Positions 17,397-27,270 are shown, counted from the stretch's first letter. The stretch: 64,000 nt of DNA from Brochothrix thermosphacta DSM 20171 = FSL F6-1036 (GCF_036884295.1 NZ_CP145608.1:1550001-1614000), one strand, 5' to 3'. Numbers and translations: made by a program. The notes: generated by a model not told the origin, from the sequence alone.

Positions 17397-18116
17397 TTAA
17401 TTTTCAAAGCTCACGTTATGATGGACTTTTTGTACATCTTCCAGCTCTTCAAGTGCATCGATTAGTTTTTCAAAAGTAACGATGTCTTCTTCAGATAAAG
17501 ATACTTCATTTTGAGCAATCATCTCAACTTCAGCAACTGTGAATTCAGTAACACCATCGGCTTTTAAAGCTTCTTGAACACTATGGAAATCCTCTGGTTC
17601 TGCATATACAATCACTTGATCTCCTTCCGTCATCACATCGCGGATTTCAAGATCTTGTTCTAATAACATTTCAAAAATCGCATCGGCTTCCTTACCTTCG
17701 AAACCAAATACAGCTGTGTTATCAAACATGTAAGCAACTGCTCCAGAAACACCCATGTTTCCACCATTTTTACCAAAAGCAGAACGAACTTCCGCTGCTG
17801 TACGGTTGACATTGTTTGTTAACGTATCAACAATAACCATAGCGCCGTTTGGTCCAAAACCTTCGTAGCGTAATTCAGAGTATGTTTCATCACTTGAACC
17901 TTTTGCTTTTTCAATTGCGCGGTCCATGACGTGTTTTGGAACGTTATATGTTTTTGCACGTTCCATTACCGATTGTAATTTACGGTTTGTTTTCGGATCA
18001 GGATCACCTTGTTTAGCTGCTACATAAATTTCAACACCAAATTTAGCGAAAACCTTACTGCTTGTTGCTTCTTTTGCTGCTTTTTTATCTTTTATATTTG
18101 CCCATTTACGACCCAT
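17397..18116 (-). CDS. YebC/PmpR-family protein (YeeI type)
   Basis: 239 residues of the YebC/TACO1 family, the YeeI/YeeN branch that begins [17 protein letters not shown]. Conserved blocks include [36 protein letters not shown] and [19 protein letters not shown]. YebC proteins were described as DNA-binding regulators, and more recent work implicates the family in translation of difficult peptide motifs. The gene is monocistronic, with its own terminator. Confidence 0.9.
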   Translation of the reverse strand: MGRKWANIKDKKAAKEATSSKVFAKFGVEIYVAAKQGDPDPKTNRKLQSVMERAKTYNVPKHVMDRAIEKAKGSSDETYSELRYEGFGPNGAMVIVDTLTNNVNRTAAEVRSAFGKNGGNMGVSGAVAYMFDNTAVFGFEGKEADAIFEMLLEQDLEIRDVMTEGDQVIVYAEPEDFHSVQEALKADGVTEFTVAEVEMIAQNEVSLSEEDIVTFEKLIDALEELEDVQKVHHNVSFEN

Positions 18117-18182
18117 TATTTCACATCTCTTCCATTGTTTTGTCTATTCAATTATAAGCTAAATAACGTCATTTGTTAAGTT

Positions 18183-18680
18183 TTATTTTAGTCCTTTACT
18201 AGTCGCTACATCCTGTAATTTTTGTCCAGTTAGACGATAAGTAGTCCAATCGTTCATTTGTTCTGCGCCCAGTGCCAAATAAAAATCAATACTTGGCTGA
18301 TTCCAATCCAAACAGCACCATTCCAAACGACCGCAACCACGCTCAACTGTTAATTGTGCTAAATGTTCAATAAAGGCTTTGCCAAAACGCTTACCTCGAT
18401 ACTCTGGTAAAACATAAAGGTCTTCTAAATAAATACCAGCCTTGCCTAAAAATGTCGAAAAATTATGGAAAAATAGCGCAAATCCAACGGCTTCACCCTT
18501 ATATTACCCGATGATGACTTCTGCGGCTTTTTTATCAAATAACCACTCTGTTAACAACGCTTCAGTTGCAACAACTTCGTTGGCCATTTTTTCATACTCC
18601 GCTAAGCCTTTGATAAACGTCAGAACCAAGCCAACATCTTCTCTTTGTGCTGTTCTAAAAATCAGTTCACTGTTACTCAT
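18183..18680 (-). pseudogene. GNAT N-acetyltransferase gene with an in-frame stop
   Basis: From the ATG at 18680 the frame reads as a GNAT enzyme of the diamine/spermidine acetyltransferase type: TAQREDVGLVLTFIKGLAEYE, then VIIG, a TAA stop at 18504-18506, then YKGEAVGFALFFHNFSTF and the acetyl-CoA loop LPEYRGKRFGKAF, to a stop at 18183 (165 codons in total). The TAA stands where a glutamate codon (GAA) is expected, so a single substitution explains it. The rest of the frame is intact, so the event is recent or is a sequencing error. Confidence 0.85.
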
Positions 18681-18838
18681 CTTGTCCTAACCCCTTTTGC
18701 TTTTTATTCTATCATTTATTTCAAAGATAGCTCTCTCAATAGAATAACAGATAGGATTAATTTTGCCCATATTCACCATCAAAAAACAGCCATTTCAACA
18801 ACGATTAACTCGTTACTAAAACAACTGTTTCGCTTAAG

Positions 18839-20191
18839 TTATACTAACGTATTCATCAATTGTTCAGATACACCCTCCTCTAGCGCTACTTCTCTTATCG
18901 TTTTCCCAGAAGAAAGTGCACGTTTTGTAATGCTTGCTGCTTCTGCATAACCGACTGTTTCAGAAAGTGACGTCGATAAATACATACTTTGTTCAAGTAG
19001 TTCCTTACAACGTGCTTCATTGGCAACAATATCCATCAAACAATTATCAACAAAAGTTGTTATGCTCTTTTCAAGTAAATTGAATGACTCTAATAATTTA
19101 TAAAAAATAACAGGTTCAAAGGCATTCAACTCTAATTGTCCACCTTCTGCTGCCATCGTTATAGTGACATTATTGCCTATTACTACAAAAGCGCATTGAT
19201 TCACAATTTCTGGTATCACAGGATTAATCTTCCCTGGCATAATTGATGAGCCATTTTGCTTCACTGGAATAATTAACTCGCCAATCCCAGCTCGGGGGCC
19301 TGATGATAACAACCGTATATCATTCGCAATTTTGGATAAACTGACTGCCGCTACTTTTAATGTATCACTGAGTGCAACATACCCTTCAATATTTTGTGTG
19401 CCATCTATTAAATCTTCAGCAATTGTTAATGACTCACCACTTAGCGCACATAAAATCGGTAATAATTTAGCACTGAATTGTGGATGTGTTGTAATCCCCG
19501 TTCCAATCGCTGTACCACCCATATTAAGTGTACACAATTCTATTTTAACCTGTTTCAAGCGTTTTAGATTACGTTTCATTACCGAGTAATACGCATGAAA
19601 TTCATCGCCTAAAGTTAACGGTACAGCATCACTTAACTGCGTACGACCAATTTTTTTAATTGTTTTAAACTGATCTGCTTTTTGACTAAATACCTCAATT
19701 AAACGTTCAAGGGCTACTTCTAACCCACGCATTTTCTTCAAAAATGTCAGTTTTCCTGCGGTTGGATAAACATCGTTAGTAGACTGACCTTTATTTACAT
19801 CATCAATAGGGTGAACGATAGAATAGTCACCTTTGACTCCTCCCAGCAATTCAATCGCACGATTAGCCAACACTTCATTCATATTCATGTGACTACTTGT
19901 CCCTGCACCACCTTGCAATGGATCTACGATAAAGTGATCATGAAATGCACCCGCGATTACTTCATTGGCTGCATCTACAATTGCTCCAGCAACATTAACT
20001 TCTATCATGCCCAGTTCAGCATTTGCTAATGCGGCTGCTTTCTTTATTTCAGCAAGACTGATGATAAAATCAGTCTCCAATAACTCACCTGTAATATTAA
20101 AATTGTTTTTAGCTCGGGCAGCATTCACACCATAATACGCTGTTTCTGGAATATTTAACACACCAACGCTGTCACTCTCTTGTCTAAACAT
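18839..20191 (-). CDS. aspA: Aspartate ammonia-lyase
   Basis: 450 residues from the chosen start (MFRQESDSVGVLNIPETAYYG). Fumarase/aspartase superfamily, with the signature GSSIMPGKINP (about 311-321), GTSSHMNMNEV and TNDVYPTAGKL. Converts aspartate to fumarate and ammonia in the cytoplasm. The start at 20191 has AGGGGG upstream and aligns with the family; a longer frame to 20296 adds 35 unlikely residues. A perfect cre box lies 48 nt upstream, so it is probably under carbon catabolite control. It is slightly shorter than typical AspA (about 468). Confidence 0.9.
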   Translation of the reverse strand: MFRQESDSVGVLNIPETAYYGVNAARAKNNFNITGELLETDFIISLAEIKKAAALANAELGMIEVNVAGAIVDAANEVIAGAFHDHFIVDPLQGGAGTSSHMNMNEVLANRAIELLGGVKGDYSIVHPIDDVNKGQSTNDVYPTAGKLTFLKKMRGLEVALERLIEVFSQKADQFKTIKKIGRTQLSDAVPLTLGDEFHAYYSVMKRNLKRLKQVKIELCTLNMGGTAIGTGITTHPQFSAKLLPILCALSGESLTIAEDLIDGTQNIEGYVALSDTLKVAAVSLSKIANDIRLLSSGPRAGIGELIIPVKQNGSSIMPGKINPVIPEIVNQCAFVVIGNNVTITMAAEGGQLELNAFEPVIFYKLLESFNLLEKSITTFVDNCLMDIVANEARCKELLEQSMYLSTSLSETVGYAEAASITKRALSSGKTIREVALEEGVSEQLMNTLV

Positions 20192-20238
20192 CGTCTTCCC
20201 CCTCAAACAAAATTGTTTTAACCACTTATCGCACTTAT

Positions 20239-20252
20239 TGTTAGCGCTTACA
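20239..20252. promoter_or_regulatory. cre site (CcpA) upstream of aspA
   Basis: TGTTAGCGCTTACA; the reverse strand TGTAAGCGCTAACA matches the cre consensus TGWAANCGNTNWCA at every defined position. It lies within the aspA promoter region. Confidence 0.75.
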
Positions 20253-20350
20253 TTAGTTGGTAAATTAACAAGTACTTCCACTATTAATTTTAACATAGAG
20301 CTATTAAATTATGTACAAGAAGTGTCCGAAAAACGCAGATAATACATACA

Positions 20351-20386
20351 AAAAAACAGTAATCCTTAAATGGATTGCTGCTTTTT
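20351..20386 (-). terminator. Terminator of the GH114-like gene
   Basis: CAGTAATCC and GGATTGCTG arms (one mismatch) flanked by A and T tracts. Confidence 0.75.
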
Positions 20387-20400
20387 AGTTTTCATGTCAA

Positions 20401-21240
20401 TTACTTATCAAACCATTCGTTATAATATGAACCCTTTGGATTATACATGAATTTAAAATGATGTTTTTTGGCTAACTTTTCACTTTTTTGTTTATCTTTA
20501 AATGAGACAACAAACACTTCAACGTGTTCTTTTTGTCGTATACGTTCTAAACGTTTAATCTGTTGCTGCGCCCAGTCATCTTGTTGTAGTTCAGTATAAT
20601 TAAAATCTTCCCACATGATAAAATCGACATACGGTGCCGTTGCTTTTTCTAGTGTATCGAAGCCCCAATTTTGTCCGATTAATAATTTTGGTTGCTGTTT
20701 TTTCAATGTCTTTAAAACATTAACCATTCCAGCCCGATAAGCTTTTTGCTGTTTTGATGGCACAAAATCATCAATGTTACCAACCGTATCAAAAAAGACA
20801 CCATCTAAACCTTTTTTTATCACTTGCTGTTGGACTTCTTTTATCAACAACTCTTGATAATGTTTCGAGGTCATGTTCACAAGATAAGAGTCCCATTCTT
20901 TAAAATACTTTTTCTTTTTAGCTTTATCATAATAAAAATCTTCTTTTTGCATTTTCTTATAAAACGCTTTATTCCAACGATCTACCTCCATCGCATTCAC
21001 ATAGCCAAATACAAGTGTCCCTTGTTTTTGCATTTTTTTAATGGCTGCTTTATTCATCTCCAAAGGTTCAATTACCATCATATCAATATTTTTGGCCTTC
21101 TTCATCATCTGTGGTGTCTCTTTATCAAGATAATAGCGATAAGACGATACGTTTGCTAACTGTTTAGCTTGCGCTGCCGTAGATCCCACAATGACTAAAC
21201 ACAATACTATTATGACCGTGAAAAAAACTTGTTTTTTCAT
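20401..21240 (-). CDS. Secreted GH114-like (TM1410-type) protein
   Basis: 279 residues. Signal peptide (about 1-26, ending AAQA). The mature part has the TIM-barrel pattern of the endo-alpha-1,4-polygalactosaminidase (GH114) superfamily: VSSYRYYLD, LVFGYVNAMEVDRWN, DGVFFDTVGNID, LLIGQNWGFDTL and FIMWEDFNYTE. A role in hydrolysing an extracellular amino-sugar polymer is plausible but unproven in Firmicutes. Single gene with its own terminator. Confidence 0.78.
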   Translation of the reverse strand: MKKQVFFTVIIVLCLVIVGSTAAQAKQLANVSSYRYYLDKETPQMMKKAKNIDMMVIEPLEMNKAAIKKMQKQGTLVFGYVNAMEVDRWNKAFYKKMQKEDFYYDKAKKKKYFKEWDSYLVNMTSKHYQELLIKEVQQQVIKKGLDGVFFDTVGNIDDFVPSKQQKAYRAGMVNVLKTLKKQQPKLLIGQNWGFDTLEKATAPYVDFIMWEDFNYTELQQDDWAQQQIKRLERIRQKEHVEVFVVSFKDKQKSEKLAKKHHFKFMYNPKGSYYNEWFDK

Positions 21241-21345
21241 TTTATACTCCCCCTTATAACGCTTTAAAAATCAACTTATTCCCTTACTCTATCATACCCT
21301 TTTTCTGTAAGACTTCCTAAATTTAAATGATTTAAGTTGCTTTAT

Positions 21346-21368
21346 TTTAGTTTAGTCGCTAAACTAAA
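21346..21368. promoter_or_regulatory. Perfect palindromic operator before the MarR gene
   Basis: Arms TTTAGTTTAG and CTAAACTAAA around TCG, ending 3 nt before the ATG of the MarR gene. Each 10-bp arm is itself a repeat of TTTAG, so two overlapping dimer sites are possible. The position predicts tight autoregulation, including occlusion of the start site. Confidence 0.72.
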
Positions 21369-21371
21369 CTA

Positions 21372-21824
21372 ATGAAACCAATACAAACGCGTACCCTCGC
21401 ATTAGGGCAAATGATACACCAACTCTGTTTATTAGAAAAACAACCCTTTGATGTTCCTGAAATTGGCTTAGTCACACCCAGCGAGTTTCACTTAATAGAT
21501 GCTTTAAATAACCAACCAAAAACTGGAAAGGAATTATGTCAAAATTTACAAATTACTAAAGGCGCTGTTTCACAACTGACTGAACGCCTCATTTCAAAAG
21601 GGTGGTTAATACAAACACCTTCACCAACTGACAAACGCAGCGTACTGTATTCATTAACCGAAAGTGGTAAAAAAATTGCAGTCGCTCACTTTGCTATTGC
21701 TCAACAGTTTCATCAGCATTTAACGACCCAATTCTCATCAGCTGACATGCAAACAATCGATGCTGGCTTTAAGACTTTGGCAGATTACTTAAAAACTTTA
21801 TTGGAGGAAAATAGCAATGACTAA
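21372..21824 (+). CDS. MarR-family transcriptional regulator
   Basis: 150 residues with a winged HTH (about 45-110, GKELCQNLQITKGAVSQLTERLISKGWL, then the wing PTDKRSVLYSLTESGKK). It stands immediately after a perfect palindromic operator, with no normal ribosome binding site between operator and ATG; translation may be leaderless or use the palindrome. Its stop overlaps the next gene by 8 nt (ATGACTAA), so it almost certainly controls that gene. Confidence 0.88.
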   Translation: MKPIQTRTLALGQMIHQLCLLEKQPFDVPEIGLVTPSEFHLIDALNNQPKTGKELCQNLQITKGAVSQLTERLISKGWLIQTPSPTDKRSVLYSLTESGKKIAVAHFAIAQQFHQHLTTQFSSADMQTIDAGFKTLADYLKTLLEENSND

Positions 21825-22848
21825 AAATAAAATCATGCTCATAGGTGGACACGGTCATGTAGGGCGTATTATTAAAAAAAATTTAGCTCCTCATTTTCCC
21901 GAGCAATTAATCATTGCCGGTCGTAATCGTCGGACAATGGAGCAATTTGTTGCTGACTCACAATTACCGCTTCAAGTAGCTGAATTTGATATTACACAGC
22001 CGATCGATGACACACTTTTCACTGATGTTAAACTTGTTGTGGTATGTATTGATCAGGTGACAACAGACTTTGTATCTTACTGTAATAATGCTGGCATAGA
22101 TTATATTGATGTAACTGCCAATACCGCTTTTTATAAGCAGTTAGCTGTCTTACCTCTTACAGAAAAATCAGCTGTTGTATATAGTGTGGGATTGGCACCT
22201 GGTTTAACTAACTTAATGTTAGCAAAATTGTATGAAAATGCGCCTTCTTTCCAAAGGGCAGATATAAAAGTACAACTTGGCTTAGCTGATGCACATGGAG
22301 ATGCTGCGATTGATTGGACTTTAAATCAGCTCAATGAGACATACACATTACGTGGGGAGAAAAACCCACTCAAAACTTTTTCCAAGCGACGTTTACTTGA
22401 GCTAGGTAAAACAAAGCAACCTGTTTACCTGTTTAATTTTTCAGACCAGCATACCTTACGTGACCAGTTCCCTAATCGTAGGATTACTACTTATCTTGGC
22501 TTTGACTCGAGAGTTGTCACTGGCTTAATGCACCAAATGCAAAAATGGCGCTTATTGCCGCTACTTAATCGACCATTTATTTTTAAGAGTGTCAAAAAAA
22601 TGATGACCGCGAAAGTCATCGGAAGCGATGCTTTTTATGCACAAGTTGCAACCTATGATAAAAATGATCAGTTGTTACAGCAACTGACTGTCACTGGACA
22701 TGATGAAGCGCGTGCTACTGGTTTGATTGCTGCTTTCTTGATAAAAAAAGTTTATGCAACAAAAGACCCTGCTGGCTTTGTCCAAATCGATCATTATTGT
22801 TCATTTGATGACGTTGTAGAAGCTATTCCTGAACTGACCGTGCTTTAA
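21817..22848 (+). CDS. Saccharopine dehydrogenase-like NAD(P)-binding protein
   Basis: 343 residues. N-terminal Rossmann fold with GGHGHVGRII (about 9-18) and AGRNRRTMEQF, then CIDQVTTDFVSYCNNAGIDYIDVTAN and GLAPGLTNLM, typical of the saccharopine dehydrogenase/homospermidine synthase NAD-binding group. The substrate is unknown. A GGAGG site inside the marR end precedes the ATG. With the MarR gene it forms a two-gene unit; such pairs often respond to small toxic metabolites. Confidence 0.82.
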   Translation: MTKNKIMLIGGHGHVGRIIKKNLAPHFPEQLIIAGRNRRTMEQFVADSQLPLQVAEFDITQPIDDTLFTDVKLVVVCIDQVTTDFVSYCNNAGIDYIDVTANTAFYKQLAVLPLTEKSAVVYSVGLAPGLTNLMLAKLYENAPSFQRADIKVQLGLADAHGDAAIDWTLNQLNETYTLRGEKNPLKTFSKRRLLELGKTKQPVYLFNFSDQHTLRDQFPNRRITTYLGFDSRVVTGLMHQMQKWRLLPLLNRPFIFKSVKKMMTAKVIGSDAFYAQVATYDKNDQLLQQLTVTGHDEARATGLIAAFLIKKVYATKDPAGFVQIDHYCSFDDVVEAIPELTVL

Positions 22849-22910
22849 TTTTATTGGTAGAAACAAGACCCCAAGCGTTGTGTGTACTTTTAGTTGTAGC
22901 TAGTAGTAAA

Positions 22911-22948
22911 AAACACCCGTCCTTTTATGAGACGGGTGTTCGTTTTTT
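22911..22948. terminator. Bidirectional terminator
   Basis: ACACCCGTC and GACGGGTGT arms with A and T tracts, between two convergent genes; it overlaps the stop of the hydrolase gene. Confidence 0.88.
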
Positions 22949-24956
22949 ATTCAGTGACTGTGACAACCATTGATTTACTCGTATTACCTTTTACATCGCT
23001 ATTTATTAAATGTAAAATGGGTTGATTCAATGAAACGTTAGTGCTTAGCTTAAAAAATCCGTTATCATCAGAATGTACTTCAATCAATTGCTCTTTTGTT
23101 GGTGTCATTAATCTTACAGTCGTATTTGGTTCTGCTTTCCCTGAAATATTAATCGTATTTCTATGGAATGACGTACTTGTTATTTTTATTTGCGCTGGTG
23201 GTGTCACATCTGTATTAACAACTGAGATGTCATGATAATACATTTGCGTATAAGTTCTACCTAATAGATTATACACCGTCATTTTAGTTCCAAAAAACAC
23301 GCTCAACTCACCTGTTTTTGTTGCTTTTACCGCTAAGGATTGAGCAACTTTTCCAGTTGTTTTTTGCGTCTCTTCTTTCATCGCTGTACCAATACCATAT
23401 CTGTTTTGTGACTCACTCCACTCCAACGGATTGGGGTTAAGCGTATTGAAACTCAATTGATACTCCTCTCCGGAAACTGCTAGAATCTCTTGTTTGAGAT
23501 AAGCACCGATCCCCGCAGATTGTGTATAAAACCGAATTCCTCCGTTATTCATTTTAGAGATAGCACCACGATAAGTGCTGTAGTTTGAAATGTCAGTTGC
23601 GAATTCTATTTCATTATTTTTACTGTTTTTACTTACAGTTGTTGCTTTATAATTCTTGCCATCCCCACTTGTTTGCCAGTTTGAAATACCTGTTTTCGAG
23701 TCATTAATTTTCAAATCAGTATTCAAGAGCAAATTTTCTGTAGGTGCTAGTGTGGCTGGTAACGGTTTTATTAACGCAGCTGTTTTTAAAAAGTGACGCA
23801 CTTTATCTTTATAAGCTTGACCACCTACTGCTAAATTTTGTGCGTGTGCCGCTCCAACTACTTCTAGCTGTTCTTTATAACCAGAAGCTGCTTCATATAA
23901 TTCATCTTTCGCCTTTGGATGTATAAAACCATCACTTGTTCCGTGAATAAATAATTTTGGCAAGGATGAATGTTCGACCGCTTTAAGTGGTGAAATATCG
24001 AATAAATCAACTTTCAAAATAGGTTTCACATGCTTTTCATTCAAATTATCCACCAAACGATCTTCATAGGCATACCAATCAACGAGATTGACGATTGGGA
24101 TATATTGTAAACGTGAGGTTAAAATACGCATAACATCGTGTGCTTGATCAGAAATCGTAGCATAACCACAGTCTTCGATTATGGCTTCAATATCTAACGT
24201 TGGACTAATCACATCCTGAGACATCATCACCGTTGCTGCTCCCATTGATACGCCCATCAACACAAATTTTTGTTGTGGGTTTTTGGCTTGTTCTTGTAAA
24301 AGCCAAGCGTTTAAATCATTTTTTTCATATGCGCCAAATGTAATATATGTGCCTTCACTTGCACCACTAGCACGAGAATCCGGTATTAACACATTATAAC
24401 CTTCGTCACTTAAAAATTGTGCTTCCTTCATAACATTCATTGGATTAGAGCGATAACCATGGTGAACTAGCGCTGTCTTATCTGATTTATTATCGATGTA
24501 GAAGGCATGTAACTTAATATTTGAATGTGTTGTTTCATCATATACTGTTAAGTATCGATCACTTTTATTCGTTAACCCTTCAAACCATTTACTCTGTTGG
24601 ATTTTGCCTAGAAAGCCAAAAAAATCAGCCACTTTAATTGTCGGATTATCACGCTTAGTTGTAATTTCGAATGCGAGTTCCGCAAGAGTATCTGTTAAAT
24701 AATTAATAGCTTTAGTAGTGGGTTTACCACTACGAGTTAACGTTAATTCACCCTCAATCTCATTTTCTAGATAGTCTTCAATGTTATTTATAAGTGCTTG
24801 TTCATTTTTTGGTAATTCTTTTCGTTCTGCTAGTGTTTTAATTTCAAAATTATCAGTCGTTTTCTCACTTGTTGCAGCATTTACATTCGCGGTAAAAACA
24901 ACGGTATTACCCACAATTAATAAGATTGAAAGTGCTACTAATACTAACTTTTTCAT
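22947..24956 (-). CDS. Secreted alpha/beta hydrolase with C-terminal beta-rich domains
   Basis: 669 residues. Signal peptide (about 1-27, ending VNA). The alpha/beta-hydrolase domain (about 120-385) has an oxyanion region VHHGYRSNP, the nucleophile elbow GVSMGAA (serine about 238), IHGTSDGFIHP for the acid, and GAAHAQNL for the histidine. The C-terminal part (about 400-585) resembles a carbohydrate-binding jelly roll, and the last 80 residues form a bacterial Ig-like module (ITSTSFHRNTINISGKAEPN). Probably an extracellular esterase or peptidase-like hydrolase. The substrate cannot be inferred. Confidence 0.82.
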   Translation of the reverse strand: MKKLVLVALSILLIVGNTVVFTANVNAATSEKTTDNFEIKTLAERKELPKNEQALINNIEDYLENEIEGELTLTRSGKPTTKAINYLTDTLAELAFEITTKRDNPTIKVADFFGFLGKIQQSKWFEGLTNKSDRYLTVYDETTHSNIKLHAFYIDNKSDKTALVHHGYRSNPMNVMKEAQFLSDEGYNVLIPDSRASGASEGTYITFGAYEKNDLNAWLLQEQAKNPQQKFVLMGVSMGAATVMMSQDVISPTLDIEAIIEDCGYATISDQAHDVMRILTSRLQYIPIVNLVDWYAYEDRLVDNLNEKHVKPILKVDLFDISPLKAVEHSSLPKLFIHGTSDGFIHPKAKDELYEAASGYKEQLEVVGAAHAQNLAVGGQAYKDKVRHFLKTAALIKPLPATLAPTENLLLNTDLKINDSKTGISNWQTSGDGKNYKATTVSKNSKNNEIEFATDISNYSTYRGAISKMNNGGIRFYTQSAGIGAYLKQEILAVSGEEYQLSFNTLNPNPLEWSESQNRYGIGTAMKEETQKTTGKVAQSLAVKATKTGELSVFFGTKMTVYNLLGRTYTQMYYHDISVVNTDVTPPAQIKITSTSFHRNTINISGKAEPNTTVRLMTPTKEQLIEVHSDDNGFFKLSTNVSLNQPILHLINSDVKGNTSKSMVVTVTE

Positions 24957-25121
24957 TTCTTCATTCCTCTCATTATGTATCAGGCAATTCTTGCCGTCCT
25001 CTTTTTAAATTAACATATGAGAGGGTACTCAACGAGCCACTTTTTTGTTGTTAAAACTGCTCATTTTGCGCTTGTTTTTCAATAAAAATCATGCTGAAAC
25101 GCTTAGGCATCGTATTACTTG

Positions 25122-26543
25122 TCAACTATCACCCGTAACTGCCTTTCTTTTATTGGTTAAGAATACACTGGGAATAAAAATAAGTACCAATACCACTGCT
25201 GAAATGAGGAATCCTGCTTGGTAGCTTTTTAATTCGGCTATTAATGTTGGCTGTAATCCTTGCATCATTGTAGCAATACTTGTCGCAATTAAAGCTGTTC
25301 CAAAACTGGCACCCAAATTCTCAATAATTGTTATCCCAACACCTGCCTCAGGCAACTGCTTACTACTTAGACCCGTGTAAGCATCGCTCATTAGAGGCAA
25401 ATTAATCCCACCAAAACTGGTTCCACGAATAAAGAGCAAGATAACAATCCAAACCATACTCGTGTTAGCTGTAATAAACACCAACGGGATTGACCCAATA
25501 AGTGCAATAGCCAGACTTACCAGCACCACATACTTCGCTCCAATTTTATCAATCAGCTTTCCAATCAACGGGCGTGTCACAAGCATTCCTATCCCTTGTG
25601 GCATTAATGCGAGAGCCGCTTGACTGGGCGTAAACTGATGAATAGTAATAAAAAAGAGTGGCAAAATTAACATGGGTCCCATAATGGCAATGTTAGCAAG
25701 AAACAAACCACTGCTAGCTGCTAAATAAGTTTTATGTTTAAACAAGCTAAGCGGCAACACCGTTTGATTTTTGCGGATTTTATTATAACTAACATACACA
25801 ACGATTAAAATGATACCGATGCTGAGCCATAGTATGGTTTGTTTATTATTAAACGACGCTTCATCTGCGGCTTTCGTAATCCCATAAATGAGCGCTATAC
25901 TCATTAATGCTAGCGTTAAGATGCCAAAAACATCAAGTTTACTTTGCTTGTTGAAAGGCTCAAAAGGCGGAATAAATTTTAACATCAACGGTACTGCGAT
26001 GAGAACAATAAAAATATTAATGAAAAAAATCCAATGCCACGATGCTCCTTGTACGATAAAACCTCCCAAAACAGGTCCTAGTATAGGCCCTAATATCATC
26101 GGTGTACTCACAATTGCCATCACACGACCGAGGTTTTCTTGACCCGCGGTTTTAACTAATAGCGTCATCATCAACGTCGTGATGATACCTGCACTAAACC
26201 CTTGTAGTAACCTCAAAATAATAAAACTGTAAACGTTCCAGCTAAAACCGATTAAAAATGATAGGAGCCCAAATGCTATCACTGCGCCAATAAAGATACG
26301 TTTCCCATTGAATTGGTTCATCAACCAACCAGAAATGGGGACAGCGATTGCCAAAGCTAAAACATACCCCGTTACAGACCATTGTAAAATTGCTAATGTG
26401 GTATTAAAATCCTTTATTAATGTATCCAAAGCGATATTGACCATTGTTGAATCAAGCATCGGTGCAATCGCTCCTAATGCAATTGCCCATGATGCAGCTA
26501 ACATAGCTTTTGGTAAACGCTCAACTTTTCGGTGATCTTTCAT
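25122..26543 (-). CDS. MFS multidrug exporter, DHA2 (EmrB/QacA/LmrB) type
   Basis: 473 residues from the chosen start (MKDHRKVERLPKAML), with 14 predicted helices. DHA2 motifs: LDSTMVNIALDTL in helix 1 and LQWSVTGYVLALAIAVPISGW, followed by a motif A-like loop (LMNQFNGKRIF). AAGGAG lies 8 nt before this ATG, so the longer frame to 26648 is rejected. Proton-coupled drug efflux is the usual function. A MarR gene directly upstream on the same strand is the likely repressor. Confidence 0.87.
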   Translation of the reverse strand: MKDHRKVERLPKAMLAASWAIALGAIAPMLDSTMVNIALDTLIKDFNTTLAILQWSVTGYVLALAIAVPISGWLMNQFNGKRIFIGAVIAFGLLSFLIGFSWNVYSFIILRLLQGFSAGIITTLMMTLLVKTAGQENLGRVMAIVSTPMILGPILGPVLGGFIVQGASWHWIFFINIFIVLIAVPLMLKFIPPFEPFNKQSKLDVFGILTLALMSIALIYGITKAADEASFNNKQTILWLSIGIILIVVYVSYNKIRKNQTVLPLSLFKHKTYLAASSGLFLANIAIMGPMLILPLFFITIHQFTPSQAALALMPQGIGMLVTRPLIGKLIDKIGAKYVVLVSLAIALIGSIPLVFITANTSMVWIVILLFIRGTSFGGINLPLMSDAYTGLSSKQLPEAGVGITIIENLGASFGTALIATSIATMMQGLQPTLIAELKSYQAGFLISAVVLVLIFIPSVFLTNKRKAVTGDS

Positions 26544-26589
26544 AATGTTGTTCTCCTTCTTATCCCTATATTGTTTCTCTGTCAACAAA

Positions 26590-26618
26590 ATAATAACAAC
26601 GTTTTGTTTCCTTGTCAA
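26590..26618 (-). promoter_or_regulatory. Promoter of the exporter gene
   Basis: On the minus strand, TTGACA (26613-26618) and TATTAT (26590-26595) with a 17-bp spacer. TGTCAACA occurs twice in direct orientation around it (about 26580-26587 and 26613-26620), a possible binding site for the neighbouring MarR protein. Confidence 0.6.
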
Positions 26619-26679
26619 CAATAAAAAAGAAAAATTAAAAACAGCCATGCTAATTTGAACATGACTGTCTCCTTTAGAG

Positions 26680-27147
26680 TTAATTAAGCGTTAGGCCTTG
26701 TTTTTTAATTTCGTTATCTAAATGTTCATCATACAAGGCGACAAACTTCAATAATTCATTATAGTTGTCTTCTGTTACCTGTTCGAACACAGCACGATCA
26801 CGTTCTCCAAAATAAGCATGTTGCGCTTCATGTATTTGATAAACGGCTTCCCCTTGTTCAGTTAGTCTAAAGTAGATTTCTTTACGATTCCCATCTTTTT
26901 GATAACTTTCAATCACTTTTTTATCAACTAATTTTTTTGTAAGCCGACTCAGAGCACCACGTGTCATATAAAGTGCTTCTGCTAAAATCGTTACATTTGG
27001 ATCCTGCTTTTTTTTTATTGCTTCGATACAATGCACTTCAGAAGACTTGTACCCCTTCAGCTGTTCTTCCATTCGTGACTTGTTTAACCACGCCATCTTA
27101 TTAAATAAGTCACGTACTTGTTCTGAAACTTGAGCTTCTTTAGACAT
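26680..27147 (-). CDS. MarR-family regulator of the adjacent exporter
   Basis: 155 residues. Winged HTH (about 45-110, VTILAEALYMTRGALSRLTKKLVDKKVIES, then the wing KDGNRKEIYFRLTEQGE). It lies 136 nt upstream of the DHA2 exporter gene on the same strand. The exporter has its own promoter in the gap, so this is a regulator/target pair rather than one simple operon. GAGAGG lies upstream of the ATG. Confidence 0.85.
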   Translation of the reverse strand: MSKEAQVSEQVRDLFNKMAWLNKSRMEEQLKGYKSSEVHCIEAIKKKQDPNVTILAEALYMTRGALSRLTKKLVDKKVIESYQKDGNRKEIYFRLTEQGEAVYQIHEAQHAYFGERDRAVFEQVTEDNYNELLKFVALYDEHLDNEIKKQGLTLN

Positions 27148-27270
27148 GCTGTATCCTCTCCCATTGTATAATTATGTTTATCATAGCATATTGCAATGGC
27201 TTTAGGAAAGCACTTGTTCCCAACGTACTTTGTTACAAAAGAAAACATAATTCTTTTCTCAATTATATTA

